Counted from the stretch's first letter, positions 25,203 through 34,386 are shown. The stretch is 64,000 bases of DNA from Gorillibacterium massiliense (GCF_000455485.1 NZ_CBQR020000025.1:35130-99129), one strand, 5' to 3'. Program-made: numbers and translations. Notes: generated from the letters alone by a model not told the origin.

Positions 25203-26153
25203 ATGACACTGCAAACATCGGGAATCCACCATATTACTGCTTTTGCCCGCAATCCCCAGGAAAATGTAGACTTCTATGCCGGCGTCTTAGGCTTACGGCT
25301 GGTGAAGAAAACGATAAATTTTGATGCGCCAGAAGTGTATCACCTTTATTTCGGCAATGAAGCCGGGAGTCCCGGCACCATTATCACCTTCTTCCCATGG
25401 CCGGAATCGCGCAAAGGAAGGATCGGCGGCGGCCAAGTGGGAACAACAACGTATGTCGTGCCGGAGGGAGCTCTTGAGTATTGGGAAAACCGGCTGGAGT
25501 CCTTTTCCATTCTTGTCGATAAGAGCGAACGTTTCGGCGAAACCTATCTGCAGTTCCGCGACAATGAAGGGTTGCAGCTGGAGCTTGTGGCTCGGGCGGA
25601 AGGGGCAAACAGCGGCTGGAGCTTCGGCGGCATCCCTCTGGACAAAGCGATAAAAGGCTTTGGCGGCGCGGTTTTATACAGCGTGAATCCGGAAAAAACG
25701 GCCCATGTACTGGAGCATGTGCTTGGGATGAAGAAGACAGAGGAAGACGGGGGTTACCTTCGCTTTTTGACGGATGGGGATATCGGCAATCGTATCGACC
25801 TCAGGTTGGCCGCTTTGCCATGGGGCGGAGGCGGAGCAGGGACGGTTCATCACATTGCTTGGCGGGCAAAAGATTTCCAAGAGCACGCACAGTGGCAGTC
25901 GTTCGTCTCGGAAGAGGGGTATCAACCCACAACGATTATCGATCGGCAATACTTTAACGCGGTATATTTCCGGGAACCCGGCGGCATCTTGTTTGAAATC
26001 GCCACAGACCCTCCAGGATTCGCAAGAGACGAAGCAGCTGATGCATTGGGAGAGAAATTGATGCTGCCGGCATGGTACGAACCCCAGCGTGCGCAAATTG
26101 AGGCGAACCTGCTGCCCATTGAGGTGCGGGAAGTGAAGGGGGGACGGTTGTGA
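25203..26153 (+). CDS. Ring-cleaving dioxygenase / VOC protein (MhqA/MhqE/MhqO-like)
   Basis: The 316-residue protein has tandem vicinal-oxygen-chelate domains, as in MhqA, MhqE and MhqO of B. subtilis, which help detoxify hydroquinones and catechols by opening the ring. N-terminal ligands appear in SGIHHITAFARNPQENVDFYAGVLGLRLVKKT (His) and GLQLELVAR (Glu). The second half carries GTVHHIAWRAKDF (His) and GGILFEIATDPPGF (Glu). The start at 25203 is set by AAAAAAGGAGAG; the ATG at 25176 is less likely. The stop overlaps the GTG of the next gene by 4 bases, so the two are coupled. Confidence 0.85.
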   Translation: MTLQTSGIHHITAFARNPQENVDFYAGVLGLRLVKKTINFDAPEVYHLYFGNEAGSPGTIITFFPWPESRKGRIGGGQVGTTTYVVPEGALEYWENRLESFSILVDKSERFGETYLQFRDNEGLQLELVARAEGANSGWSFGGIPLDKAIKGFGGAVLYSVNPEKTAHVLEHVLGMKKTEEDGGYLRFLTDGDIGNRIDLRLAALPWGGGGAGTVHHIAWRAKDFQEHAQWQSFVSEEGYQPTTIIDRQYFNAVYFREPGGILFEIATDPPGFARDEAADALGEKLMLPAWYEPQRAQIEANLLPIEVREVKGGRL

Positions 26154-26761
26154 AGCATATTTTTAAACAGGGCAGCGACCTGTCGGCGCCAGTATTGGTA
26201 CTCTTTCACGGAACAGGTGGAACGGAAACGGATCTGCTGCCCATCGCCAGGATGGTCTCTCCAGGCTCCTCTGTGCTCTCCCTGAGAGGGAACGTATTGG
26301 AAAATGGCATGCCCCGTTTTTTCAGAAGGTTAGAGGAGGGAGTGTTCGACGAAGTTGATCTGGTATTTCGCACCGAGGAGATCAAGGATTTTTTGGATGA
26401 TGCGGCGGTGCAATACGGCTTCGATCGTGAAAACCTGATCGCCATCGGTTATTCCAACGGCGCCAATATGGCAGGCAGCTTGCTTTTTCACCATCCTGGA
26501 GTATTGAGGGGCGCGCTGCTGCATCACCCCATGGTTCCCCGCCGGGGGATTCAACTGCCAGATTTGACCGGGTTGAAGGTGTTTATTGGAGCGGGTACCA
26601 ATGATCCGATCTGTCCGGCGGAAGAAACGAATGAGCTTGCCGGTTTGTTATCAGATGCGGGAGCCGATGTTGATATTCATTGGGAGCGGTTTGGCCACCA
26701 ATTGACTTCTTCAGAACTTGAGGCAGCGGTTGATTGGTTTAAACTCACGTATATCGACTAA
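26150..26761 (+). CDS. mhqD: MhqD-like carboxylesterase / alpha-beta hydrolase
   Basis: The 203-residue hydrolase of the MhqD/YodD type probably acts on quinone ring-cleavage products or esters. The oxyanion region is LFHGTGGTETDLLP. The nucleophile is Ser102 in AIGYSNGAN, Asp152 lies in GAGTNDPICP and His183 in RFGHQL, so the triad is complete. GTG start overlapping the previous stop, with AAGGGGGGACG upstream. The order mhqR, dioxygenase, hydrolase makes one functional unit for electrophile resistance. A minus-strand gene lies just downstream and the nearest plus-strand terminator is 310 bases away, beyond that gene. Confidence 0.87.
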   Translation: MKHIFKQGSDLSAPVLVLFHGTGGTETDLLPIARMVSPGSSVLSLRGNVLENGMPRFFRRLEEGVFDEVDLVFRTEEIKDFLDDAAVQYGFDRENLIAIGYSNGANMAGSLLFHHPGVLRGALLHHPMVPRRGIQLPDLTGLKVFIGAGTNDPICPAEETNELAGLLSDAGADVDIHWERFGHQLTSSELEAAVDWFKLTYID

Positions 26762-26775
26762 AGGTTGACCACGGA

Positions 26776-27039
26776 TCAACGCGGTTCCGGCTTCGTTACC
26801 CGCTCCATATCCGATAGCAGCCGAAATGCATCCTCGTTGCATGAGCCGCACATTTCTTCAGCGGGCTGCAGGCTGCCACAAACCAGGGGACGCTCCGGTT
26901 TGCCAAACAGCCGGCAAGCGTTATCGGGCGTGAGTTGAGCGCAACGTATACCTGCGGGTTTGCCATAGGGCATATCGGGTATGGGCGAAGTGATGGAGAT
27001 GACAATACAGCAAGCGGCGCAACCGATCCGGCATTCCAT
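26776..27039 (-). CDS. YkgJ-type cysteine-cluster protein
   Basis: The 87-residue cytosolic protein belongs to the YkgJ/UPF0153 type with a Zn/Fe-chelating Cys pattern: MECRIGCAACC, then GIRCAQL, then CRLFGKPERPLVC and MCGSCNED, ten Cys in all. The family function is not established. The true start is the ATG at 27039 with TTGGAGGG seven bases before it; a longer frame from 27054 has no such site. It is encoded opposite the untranslated tail of the mhq operon, so transcription from that operon would run antisense through it. Confidence 0.75.
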   Translation of the reverse strand: MECRIGCAACCIVISITSPIPDMPYGKPAGIRCAQLTPDNACRLFGKPERPLVCGSLQPAEEMCGSCNEDAFRLLSDMERVTKPEPR

Positions 27040-27071
27040 GCGCAATCCCTCCAAGTGATGCGGATAGAAGA

Positions 27072-27108
27072 TTACCCCCGGCTTTCTGGCCGGGGATTCT
27101 TTTTTTCA
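27072..27108 (+). terminator. Plus-strand terminator beyond the YkgJ-type gene
   Basis: The stem CCCCGGC / GCCGGGG is followed by TTCTTTTTTT on the plus strand. No plus-strand gene ends closer than mhqD at 26761, so this is the best visible end of the mhq transcript. Confidence 0.75.
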
Positions 27109-27357
27109 CTAAAATGAAAAATTTGATCGGTTTTTGCTGAAACTTTGGGACGAGTTGCTTCGTAGTAGATATGTCCATAAGAAAACCTCTATCGAGGCTT
27201 TATAAAGATGAGCGACCGCGTTTCAGAGGTGAATGTTTTGTACTTGAGCACTTTAGCAAACATAAACATTCTGTAACGATAAAAAAACCGTCAGCTGCTA
27301 GGCTAACGGATGCTTGTTGTGCAAGATTGTGATAGTGATCGATTGTCAAAAAAAAAT
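27109..27357. other. Non-coding stretch before the sigma factor gene
   Basis: No supported gene, RNA gene or known riboswitch was seen. The stretch is AT-rich, contains short hairpins (for example AACCTC...GAGGCT near 27184-27200) and ends at the sigma-A promoter of the next gene. Confidence 0.5.
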
Positions 27358-27386
27358 TTGACGGCCGAAAATGACTGTGGTAGAAT
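27358..27386 (+). promoter_or_regulatory. Sigma-A promoter of the sigma factor gene
   Basis: TTGACG (27358-27363), a 17-base spacer and TAGAAT (27381-27386). It gives a leader of about 75 bases. Confidence 0.8.
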
Positions 27387-27466
27387 AACGAACACATTTA
27401 TATACTATAATAATACCTAAACATACCACAAGATTTAACTTTTGTCAAACATCGAGGGGGCGGAGA

Positions 27467-28384
27467 ATGAGCAGCGAAAACTACGCGGAACTTGAGAAAG
27501 CTGAGCAGTTTCATGAAACGACGAATCTTAACGATACGATGATTCCGCCAGGGGTGGCGGTCAGCGATCCAGTTCGCATGTACTTGAAGGAAATTGGCCG
27601 TGTGCCGTTGCTTACGGCGGAGGAAGAGATCGAGCTGGCCAAGCGCTCGGAACAAGGCGACGAAGCCGCTCAACGGCGATTGGCGGAAGCGAACTTGCGC
27701 CTTGTCGTCAGTATCGCAAGAAGGTATGTAGGCCGCGGAATGCCTTTTCTGGATCTGATTCAGGAAGGAAACATGGGCCTCATGAAGGCCGTAGAGAAGT
27801 TTGATTACACCAAGGGCTTCAAATTCAGCACCTATGCAACCTGGTGGATTCGCCAAGCCATCACCCGAGCGATTGCCGATCAGGCTCGCACCATCCGGAT
27901 TCCCGTTCATATGGTCGAAACGATCAACAAGTTGACCCGGATTTCCCGCCAGTTGCATCAAACTTTGGGCAGAGAGCCTTCTCCCGAAGAGATTGCTAAA
28001 GAGATGGATATCAGCACAGAGAAAGTACTTGAAATCATGAAGGCTTCTCAAGAGCCGGTATCTTTGGAAACCCCGGTGGGTGAAGAGCACGATTCCAATT
28101 TGGGAGACTTTATCGAAGATGAGGATGTCGTCTCGCCGGGAGATGCCGCCGATTATCAAATGCTGAAAGAGCAAGTGGAGGACGTGCTAGACTCTCTTAC
28201 CGAGAGAGAAGAAAACGTGCTTCGGCTTCGTTTCGGTCTTCAGGACGGCAGAACCCGAACCCTGGAGGAAGTTGGCAAAGTATTCGGCGTAACACGGGAG
28301 CGAATTCGGCAAATCGAAGCGAAGGCGTTGCGCAAGCTGAGGCATCCGAGCCGTAGCAAACGGCTGAAGGATTTTCTGGAGTAA
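27467..28384 (+). CDS. SigA-like RNA polymerase sigma factor lacking region 1.1
   Basis: The 305-residue sigma-70 factor has regions 1.2 to 4.2 nearly identical in pattern to housekeeping Sig[22 protein letters not shown] (1.2), [30 protein letters not shown] (2.1-2.2), [21 protein letters not shown] (2.3-2.4), region 3 [16 protein letters not shown], and 4.2 [34 protein letters not shown]. subtilis SigA is about 371 residues because of region 1.1; here only about 35 loosely acidic residues precede 1.2. The usual dnaG neighbour is absent. It is therefore probably a second, group-2 sigma with SigA-like specificity. GGGGGCGGAG precedes the ATG, and it has its own promoter and terminator. Confidence 0.85.
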   Translation: MSSENYAELEKAEQFHETTNLNDTMIPPGVAVSDPVRMYLKEIGRVPLLTAEEEIELAKRSEQGDEAAQRRLAEANLRLVVSIARRYVGRGMPFLDLIQEGNMGLMKAVEKFDYTKGFKFSTYATWWIRQAITRAIADQARTIRIPVHMVETINKLTRISRQLHQTLGREPSPEEIAKEMDISTEKVLEIMKASQEPVSLETPVGEEHDSNLGDFIEDEDVVSPGDAADYQMLKEQVEDVLDSLTEREENVLRLRFGLQDGRTRTLEEVGKVFGVTRERIRQIEAKALRKLRHPSRSKRLKDFLE

Positions 28385-28396
28385 ATGGAATCAATG

Positions 28397-28442
28397 AGAC
28401 TCCGGCAGGAGAGAAATCTACCCTCTCCTGCCGGAGTTTTTT
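28397..28442 (+). terminator. Rho-independent terminator after the sigma factor gene
   Basis: A 15-bp stem, ACTCCGGCAGGAGAG / CTCTCCTGCCGGAGT, is followed by TTTTTT. Confidence 0.95.
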
Positions 28443-28553
28443 AATGCCAGAAGTTCTCAATTTGTAACTATCGGCCTCCAAGCCTAAAGGGTACAATGAA
28501 ATGGGATTAGCTGCTTGCTAAGAATTAGCCATTCAAAGGAGGAAGAGAAACGA

Positions 28554-29996
28554 ATGGGCGCATTGGGGAAACTGCCAAGAAAATCACCGGAAGAGTTAGG
28601 CTTGTCATCGCTAGCCGTATCCGCGTTTCTTCATGAATTGCAAACGAAGGAACTGGAACTGCACAGCTTCATGCTGCTGCGCCATGGGGCGGTTGCGGCG
28701 GAAGGTTGGTGGGCTCCTTATGAGCATGATTTGCCGCATATGCTGTTTTCCTTGAGCAAAAGCTTTACCTCTACCGCAGTGGGTTTGGCTATCTCGGAAG
28801 GGTTCATGACACTGGACAGCAAAGTGGTGTCGTTTTTTCCGGAGGAGACACCGGCCGACGCTTCGGAATATTTGCGGAGCATGACTGTTCATCATCTGCT
28901 GACGATGGGTACCGGACAAGAGGATGATCCCTTAACCCGCATTGACGCTGACGACAATTGGGTGCGCCTGTTTATGCGGACGCCCGTTATCCATGAGCCT
29001 GGAACTGTGTTCCTATATAATAGTGGAGCTACCTATATTCTCTCGGCAATCTTGCAAAAAGTAACGGGGCAGAAGCTGCTCGATTATTTGCAACCTCGGA
29101 TAATGGAACCACTCGGCATAAGCGGTGCGATGTGGGAATCCTGTCCGAAGGGCATCCATTGCGGTGGATTTGGTCTCAATCTCAAAACGGAAGACATCGC
29201 CAAGTTCGGTCAGCTTTATCTGCAAAAAGGGTTATGGAACGGACAGCGCCTGATTCCGGAGGAATGGGTGGAAAAAGCTTCGTCGAAGCAAATCTCCAAC
29301 GACAACGGCGAAAAAGACTGGGGCTGTGGTTACGGCTATCAATTTTGGCGATGTAAGCCTGTTGGCGTTTATCGTGGAGACGGAGCATTCGGCCAGTATT
29401 GCATCGTGATGCCGGAGCAAGATGCGGTTTTAGCGGTAACCTCGGCTGTCGGAGACATGCAAATTTTATTGGACGTGGTCTGGACTCATCTTTTACCGGC
29501 TTTTTCACCGGGCAGGCTTGAGCCGAACGAACAGGAAACGGAAGTTCTACGGGAGAAATTACAGAGTTTACGGCTTTTCCCTCCCTGTACGGAGGATTAC
29601 TCCCCGCTAGAGAAGGATCTCTTATCCGTCAGTTATTCATTCGTTGCCAATCCTTTTCAAATCGGGGCATTATCCCTCTCATTTGAAGATGAGGCGGTTG
29701 CCTGCCGCATATCGCAGGGCGAGGCAGCAACGGAGTTTCGTTTTGGCCGAGGCAAGTGGCTCGAAGGAACAACAAGCCTAATCCGGAAGTTCCCGGAAAA
29801 GACGATGTCCGCCTGCACTTGGGAGACGCCTGACACCTTGCTGCTTGTGATTCGGTTGATTGAAACCCCATTCTATTATTCGATAAAATGCCGGTTCGGC
29901 GATGAACCCTTTAGCATCGATGTAAAGGTGAATGTTGCCTTCGGTCCGACCGATTGGGTGAACATTCCGGTGCAGGCCGCGGGGGAGACAGGATGA
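28554..29996 (+). CDS. Beta-lactamase-family serine hydrolase
   Basis: The 480-residue protein belongs to the class C beta-lactamase/penicillin-binding-like family of esterases and peptidases. The nucleophile motif is Ser66-Leu-Ser-Lys69 in HMLFSLSKSFTSTAVG, the second motif is in FLYNSGATYILSAIL, and GYGYQFWRC in the C-terminal half of the domain fits the third. No signal peptide is visible, so it is probably cytosolic, and its substrate is not known. About 130 C-terminal residues form an additional beta-rich part. AAGGAGGAAG is nine bases from the ATG at 28554. Its stop overlaps the first codon of ung, suggesting coupling. Confidence 0.8.
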   Translation: MGALGKLPRKSPEELGLSSLAVSAFLHELQTKELELHSFMLLRHGAVAAEGWWAPYEHDLPHMLFSLSKSFTSTAVGLAISEGFMTLDSKVVSFFPEETPADASEYLRSMTVHHLLTMGTGQEDDPLTRIDADDNWVRLFMRTPVIHEPGTVFLYNSGATYILSAILQKVTGQKLLDYLQPRIMEPLGISGAMWESCPKGIHCGGFGLNLKTEDIAKFGQLYLQKGLWNGQRLIPEEWVEKASSKQISNDNGEKDWGCGYGYQFWRCKPVGVYRGDGAFGQYCIVMPEQDAVLAVTSAVGDMQILLDVVWTHLLPAFSPGRLEPNEQETEVLREKLQSLRLFPPCTEDYSPLEKDLLSVSYSFVANPFQIGALSLSFEDEAVACRISQGEAATEFRFGRGKWLEGTTSLIRKFPEKTMSACTWETPDTLLLVIRLIETPFYYSIKCRFGDEPFSIDVKVNVAFGPTDWVNIPVQAAGETG

Positions 29997-30689
29997 CGTT
30001 CCATACGTTCCATCTTTCCGGCGGATGGGAGGAATTGCTGCATCCAGAAATGGAGAGACCTTATTTTCGGAGCTTAATGGACAGGCTGGCCGATGAATAC
30101 CGGGAGCATACGGTATATCCTCCAAAGGAGCGGATTTTTTGCGGCTCTCCATGCTATCCCCTATGATGCGGTCAAAATCGTCATTTTGGGACAAGATCCT
30201 TATCACGGTCCGGGACAAGCCAACGGATTGGCCTTTTCCGTGAATCCCGGAGTCAAGCTTCCTCCTTCGCTCAAAAACATTTTTAAAGAGCTGCATAATG
30301 ACCTAGGCTGCGATATTCCTGCTGATGGCAATCTGGAATTCTGGGCGAAGCAGGGCGTGCTGCTGCTCAACACGGTGCTTACCGTCCGGGCAGGCGAGGC
30401 TCATTCCCATAAAAAATGGGGGTGGGAGACGTTTACCGACGCCATTATCTCACTTCTGAACAGCAGGGAGCAGCCGGTTATCTTTCTATTGTGGGGACGA
30501 CCTGCCCAGGAGAAAGAAAAGCTCATTGACGCTTCCCGCCATTTCATCATTCGCGCCGCTCATCCTAGTCCGTTGTCGGCGTATAACGGCTTTTTCGGCA
30601 GCCGCCCGTTTTCCGCAGCCAATGAAAGACTGCGTTCCATCGGGCAAAAGGAAATCGAGTGGCAGATGCCCGTTACTGGTTTGGAATAG
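29993..30689 (+). pseudogene. ung: Uracil-DNA glycosylase, interrupted by a frameshift
   Basis: This is a family-1 uracil-DNA glycosylase that removes uracil from DNA. The first 49 codons (MTFHTFHLSGGWEELLH through YPPKERIF) and the rest ([20 protein letters not shown]...) are in different frames. The water-activating loop [10 protein letters not shown] and the DNA-binding loop [14 protein letters not shown] are intact in the second part. The break is at a run of six T residues (30135-30140); with five T the reading is continuous, ...[14 protein letters not shown]. Corrected length is about 231 residues, normal for Ung. So this is either a sequence error, phase variation or a real loss of function. 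The start overlaps the upstream stop (ATGA). Confidence 0.85.
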
Positions 30690-30820
30690 CTTGTCGAAAT
30701 GGGCAAGCTATTCACGAAATCGCCACATTTATCTTGACAAGAAGATGGATTCCGCTAAGATTAGAACCATTGGACCGTCTTTGCGTTCAATAGAGAAAAA
30801 AGAGATGTGGGGTGAAGCGA

Positions 30821-32290
30821 GTGGAGAATACTGTAGGAAAGACCGGACTGTCCCCGGATTTGTCCGGAGTTAAACGAGGACCGATCGTTGCCAGCCTGAT
30901 CATCGGCGCATTCGTATCGATCCTGAACGAGACGCTGCTGAACATCGCCTTTCCTGACATCATGAAGGAATTTGGCATTGCGGAAAACAGCGTGCAATGG
31001 CTCGCTACCGTCTACATGCTGGTCATCGGTGTGCTTGTTCCGGTAACGGCGCTCTTGCAGCAATGGTTTTCAACGAGACAGATGTTTCTGACGGCGATGT
31101 CCTTCTTCCTCGTGGGTACTGTTGTCTGCGGCTTGGCACCGTCCTTTGCTGTTTTGCTGGTTGGTCGCATCATCCAGGCACTGGGAACGGGGCTCTTGAT
31201 TCCCGTCTTGATGAATACGATCTTAATTATCTTCCCGCCGGAAAAGCGGGGAGCGGCCATGGGCATGATCGGGCTCGTTATCATGACCGGACCGGCCATC
31301 GGGCCGACGCTGTCCGGTCTTATCGTGGATTCTCTTGACTGGCGTTGGTTGTTCTATCTTGTTGTGCCGCTCGCGTTGTTTTCGGTTATTTTTGCGGCGA
31401 TTTATTTGCGCAATGTCTCTCATCTGACCAAGCCGCGGGTGGATGTCCTATCCATTATCCTTTCTACTATCGGCTTCGGCGGAATCGTGTACGGTTTCAG
31501 CAACACGGCCAAATACAACTGGTCAAGCCCGGAAGTGTATTCCTTTCTGATCGTAGGCGGCATCGCGCTTGTTTTATTTGTCTGGCGCCAATTGGTGATG
31601 AAGGAGCCGCTTTTGGAGCTTCGGGTGTTCAAATATCCGATGTTCTCTTTAACGGCTGTACTGCTTTTAATCATGATGATGTCGCTTTTCTCGATGAATA
31701 TCCTCGTGCCGTTGTATCTGCAAAATGCCATCATGCTCTCCGCTTTCAGCGCAGGATTGATCCTCTTGCCTGGTGGCGTGCTGAACGGGCTGATGTCGCC
31801 GATTACCGGCTTGCTGTTTGACAAGTTTGGGCCGCGAGTGCTCGTCCCTACCGGTTTGGTCATCGTTTGTATAGCGATTTATCTGTTTAGCGGGTTGGAT
31901 GCCAACACTAGCTCGGGAACCATTATCGCGATGCATATCATCATGGTCATCGGCATCGCCATGGTCATGATGCCGGCGCAAACGACGGGGCTGAACCAAC
32001 TGCCCAGTCATCTGTATCCGCATGGTACGGCTGTGCTCAACACGCTGCAGCAGGTTTCCGGCGCAATCGGTACCGCGCTGTTCGTCAGCATCATGAGTTC
32101 GTCCGCCAAATCGTATCTGGCGCAATCGGCCAACCCGATGGCGCCGGAGGAAGCGGTGAACGGCTTGGTGCAAGGGGTACAGACCTCCTTTACCGTGGCA
32201 CTTGTCTTCGGCTTTGCAGCGCTCGTCTGCGGCTTCTTCCTGAAGCGTACGAAAGCGCCTGAAGGTAATCCGCAAATATCCATGCATTAA
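30821..32290 (+). CDS. DHA2-type multidrug MFS exporter (LmrB/EmrB-like)
   Basis: The drug:H+ antiporter of about 489 residues has 14 membrane helices, typical of DHA2. Characteristic motifs are LNETLLNIAFPDI in helix 1, WLATVYMLVIGVLVPVTALL, the motif-C-like helix GLVIMTGPAIGPTLSGLIVD, DWRWLFYLVVPLALF, and AVLNTLQQVSGAIGTALFVSIM near the end. Relatives export lincosamides, puromycin or other hydrophobic drugs, but the substrate is not known here. GTG 30812 is also open; GTG 30821 was preferred because GGGGTGA is well placed before it. No TetR or MarR regulator is adjacent. A strong terminator ends the unit. Confidence 0.88.
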   Translation: MENTVGKTGLSPDLSGVKRGPIVASLIIGAFVSILNETLLNIAFPDIMKEFGIAENSVQWLATVYMLVIGVLVPVTALLQQWFSTRQMFLTAMSFFLVGTVVCGLAPSFAVLLVGRIIQALGTGLLIPVLMNTILIIFPPEKRGAAMGMIGLVIMTGPAIGPTLSGLIVDSLDWRWLFYLVVPLALFSVIFAAIYLRNVSHLTKPRVDVLSIILSTIGFGGIVYGFSNTAKYNWSSPEVYSFLIVGGIALVLFVWRQLVMKEPLLELRVFKYPMFSLTAVLLLIMMMSLFSMNILVPLYLQNAIMLSAFSAGLILLPGGVLNGLMSPITGLLFDKFGPRVLVPTGLVIVCIAIYLFSGLDANTSSGTIIAMHIIMVIGIAMVMMPAQTTGLNQLPSHLYPHGTAVLNTLQQVSGAIGTALFVSIMSSSAKSYLAQSANPMAPEEAVNGLVQGVQTSFTVALVFGFAALVCGFFLKRTKAPEGNPQISMH

Positions 32291-32298
32291 AGTTCAAT

Positions 32299-32336
32299 AA
32301 AAAGACCTGGACGAAATTCGTCCAGGTCTTTTTGTT
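32299..32336. terminator. Bidirectional terminator between the MFS and lipase genes
   Basis: AAAAAGACCTGGACGAA / TTCGTCCAGGTCTTTTT is a near-perfect stem of about 17 bp with A and T tracts on either side. Confidence 0.92.
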
Positions 32337-32354
32337 ATGAGAGTAGGGAGGGGC

Positions 32355-33215
32355 TCAGTTTGCAGCCACCCGATCGTTCAGCCAATCGAGCATATAGGCG
32401 ATCACAGCCGCACGGCCCGTATCGTTATGGATCTCATGCTTATAACCTGGCCACTCCATGAATTCGCAATGAATTCCCGCTCCTTCGGCGAACCTTTTGC
32501 TTGCGGGAAGAGAGGTGACCGGATCAGAACCTCCGTGCATCAGCAGTAGCGGAACGGTGAGCTCGGAGGAGTGGGCAAGAGCCCATGCGCCTGCCTGCCT
32601 TACGGCAAAATAGAATCCGGCTGTTATCACATTGTGGTAAAGGGGGTCGTCCAACAATTTCCGGATCATCACCGGATCTGACGTTAAGTCCTCGGCTCGC
32701 AACGTCTGTTTGATGCTGAAGCCGGGATAAACCTTTTCCATCAGCCACCCGGCAGCGGTTTGTATAACGGGTGGATTGAAGGCAAGCTCCAACCATGGCC
32801 CCGTCACCAGAGCTCCGGCTATATCGGGTTTGCGCCTAAGCAAATAATTAAGCGTTACGTTTCCGCCCATACTGTGCCCATAGAGAAAGAAGGGGAGATT
32901 CGGATAACGAATTCGTTGCTCCCAGACAAGCATGTCGATGCCTATTAGCAGCGCTTCATAGGAAGGGGTGTGCCCACGTTTTCCTCCTGTTTGCCCGTGC
33001 CCCCGTTGATCGAAGGAAAGTACAGCATAGCCTTTTGCCGCAAAAGCCTCAGCGACATGAACATACCGCCCGGCATGCTCACCCATTCCATGTACAAGGC
33101 CAATGACACCCTTCATCCGTTTCTCATCGATGGGCAGCCAGCCACAGGCGTACATCTTGGTTCTGTCGGTCAGATCCCATTTCCATTCTTCAAACCGCCA
33201 ATTTCCATTTGTCAT
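32355..33215 (-). CDS. Monoacylglycerol lipase / lysophospholipase-like hydrolase
   Basis: The 286-residue serine hydrolase belongs to the MAGL/PldB family. The oxyanion motif is GLVHGMGEHAGRY, FDQRGHGQTGGKRGH follows, and the nucleophile is Ser115 in FLYGHSMGGNV. The Asp lies in LLMHGGSDPVTS and the His in GYKHEIHND. No signal peptide is seen, so it probably acts in the cytosol or on the inner membrane face, releasing fatty acid from mono- or lysolipids. It is 18 bases downstream of the YitT-type gene on the same strand, so the two may form an operon. Confidence 0.85.
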   Translation of the reverse strand: MTNGNWRFEEWKWDLTDRTKMYACGWLPIDEKRMKGVIGLVHGMGEHAGRYVHVAEAFAAKGYAVLSFDQRGHGQTGGKRGHTPSYEALLIGIDMLVWEQRIRYPNLPFFLYGHSMGGNVTLNYLLRRKPDIAGALVTGPWLELAFNPPVIQTAAGWLMEKVYPGFSIKQTLRAEDLTSDPVMIRKLLDDPLYHNVITAGFYFAVRQAGAWALAHSSELTVPLLLMHGGSDPVTSLPASKRFAEGAGIHCEFMEWPGYKHEIHNDTGRAAVIAYMLDWLNDRVAAN

Positions 33216-33233
33216 ATGATCCCCGCTTACCGC

Positions 33234-34100
33234 TTATTTTTTCGGTCTCGCAAAGCGTCCGACGATTTCGCTTGAATTTACGACATTCATGAATGCATTA
33301 GGGTCGACTTCCAGGATGGCCTTGCGTAAGGCTGTCAGCTCGTAGCGGGTTGTTACCGTCATCAGCATGCTGTTATGTTCATCACTGTAGCCGCCTTTCG
33401 TTTCCATGCAGGTAATGCCGTGGGGAAGCTGTCTGAGCTGCTTGAGCATTCGGTCCGTTTCTTTGGTTATGATGAAACAGGTGACTTTTACATGTCCCAC
33501 GTGAATCATATCGACGACTTTTCCCTTCACGAAGGTGGACAGCATGGAGTATAGCGCCAAATCCCAATTTTTCGTGAAGCCAAGCACCAGGATAACGAGG
33601 CCGTTTAAAATAAACAAAAGGGTACCCATCGGGAAGTCTCGGGTACGGGTGACGATGGAGCCGATGATATCAAATCCGCCGGTTGATCCGCCGACGCGTA
33701 GTGCGATACCGATACCCACGGCACTGATGATTCCCCCGGCAACCGATGACATGATCGGATCTTTGGATATTTGAACGATGGGAACAACTTCAAGAAGCCA
33801 AACGGTGAACAGAATACACAGCAGGCTTAAGACGATATATTTGCGGCCGACGATTTTCCAGCCCCAGATGACAAGGGGGATATTGAGCGCAAAATAGAGA
33901 AAAGAAATCTTCATGTTCGTTACATAACCGATAATGGAAGTGACGCCGGTTACACCGCCGGAAAGCAGTTGATGCGGGACGAGAAAGAAATTGAGCCCGA
34001 TTGCAAGGAGCAGGGAGGAGAGAAACATGATGCCAACCTCCCACAAGGATCTGACAAGAAAGGCTGGACGCAAGAGAGAGGCGGATTGAAGCGGCTTCAT
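33234..34100 (-). CDS. YitT-family membrane protein (DUF161 + DUF2179)
   Basis: The 288-residue protein has a membrane domain of six or so helices (about 12-195: FLSSLLLAIGLNFFLVPHQLLSGGVTGVTSII, GIALRVGGSTGGFDIIGSI) followed by a soluble DUF2179 domain (about 205-280: TCFIITKETDRMLKQLRQ and MLMTVTTRYELTALRKAI). The order and the GGxTG motifs are typical of YitT-like proteins, which are common in Bacillota and have no firmly known substrate. Several upstream in-frame ATGs exist; the start at 34100 is supported by GAAGG nine bases before it. It probably shares a transcript with the lipase gene 18 bases downstream. Confidence 0.8.
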   Translation of the reverse strand: MKPLQSASLLRPAFLVRSLWEVGIMFLSSLLLAIGLNFFLVPHQLLSGGVTGVTSIIGYVTNMKISFLYFALNIPLVIWGWKIVGRKYIVLSLLCILFTVWLLEVVPIVQISKDPIMSSVAGGIISAVGIGIALRVGGSTGGFDIIGSIVTRTRDFPMGTLLFILNGLVILVLGFTKNWDLALYSMLSTFVKGKVVDMIHVGHVKVTCFIITKETDRMLKQLRQLPHGITCMETKGGYSDEHNSMLMTVTTRYELTALRKAILEVDPNAFMNVVNSSEIVGRFARPKK

Positions 34101-34350
34101 GGATATGTACCTTCTTTTCATTTGGTAAATGAGCTGCGAGTTATTATTTTCCATGGCAATCATAAATATTTATCGGCATGATTGCTATGACTAATCTCAC
34201 CGGAGATATAGGTCATAAGCTTTTTCCCATTATCATGATACAATTGGGAACACGCAGAGTCCAGTCGGCCAGACAAGCTGATCGGGCTTTTTCTTGTTTG
34301 GGATGAATTTATGATTCTCAGGTATAGGCTCGACCAGAAAAATGGTTTAG

Positions 34351-34383
34351 AAAAAGGCGGAACCTAACGGATCCGCCTTTTCC
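34351..34383 (-). terminator. Terminator of the YjcZ-like gene
   Basis: AAAAGGCGGA / TCCGCCTTTT forms a clean stem; A residues on the plus strand give a T tract in minus-strand transcripts. The stretch 34164-34350 upstream of it holds no gene that I can support. Confidence 0.75.
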
Positions 34384-34386
34384 TCT

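Noticed and set aside
31420-32287. Long minus-strand frames opposite the MFS gene
   Set aside because: Basic, low-complexity translations typical of the reverse of a membrane protein gene; no family match.
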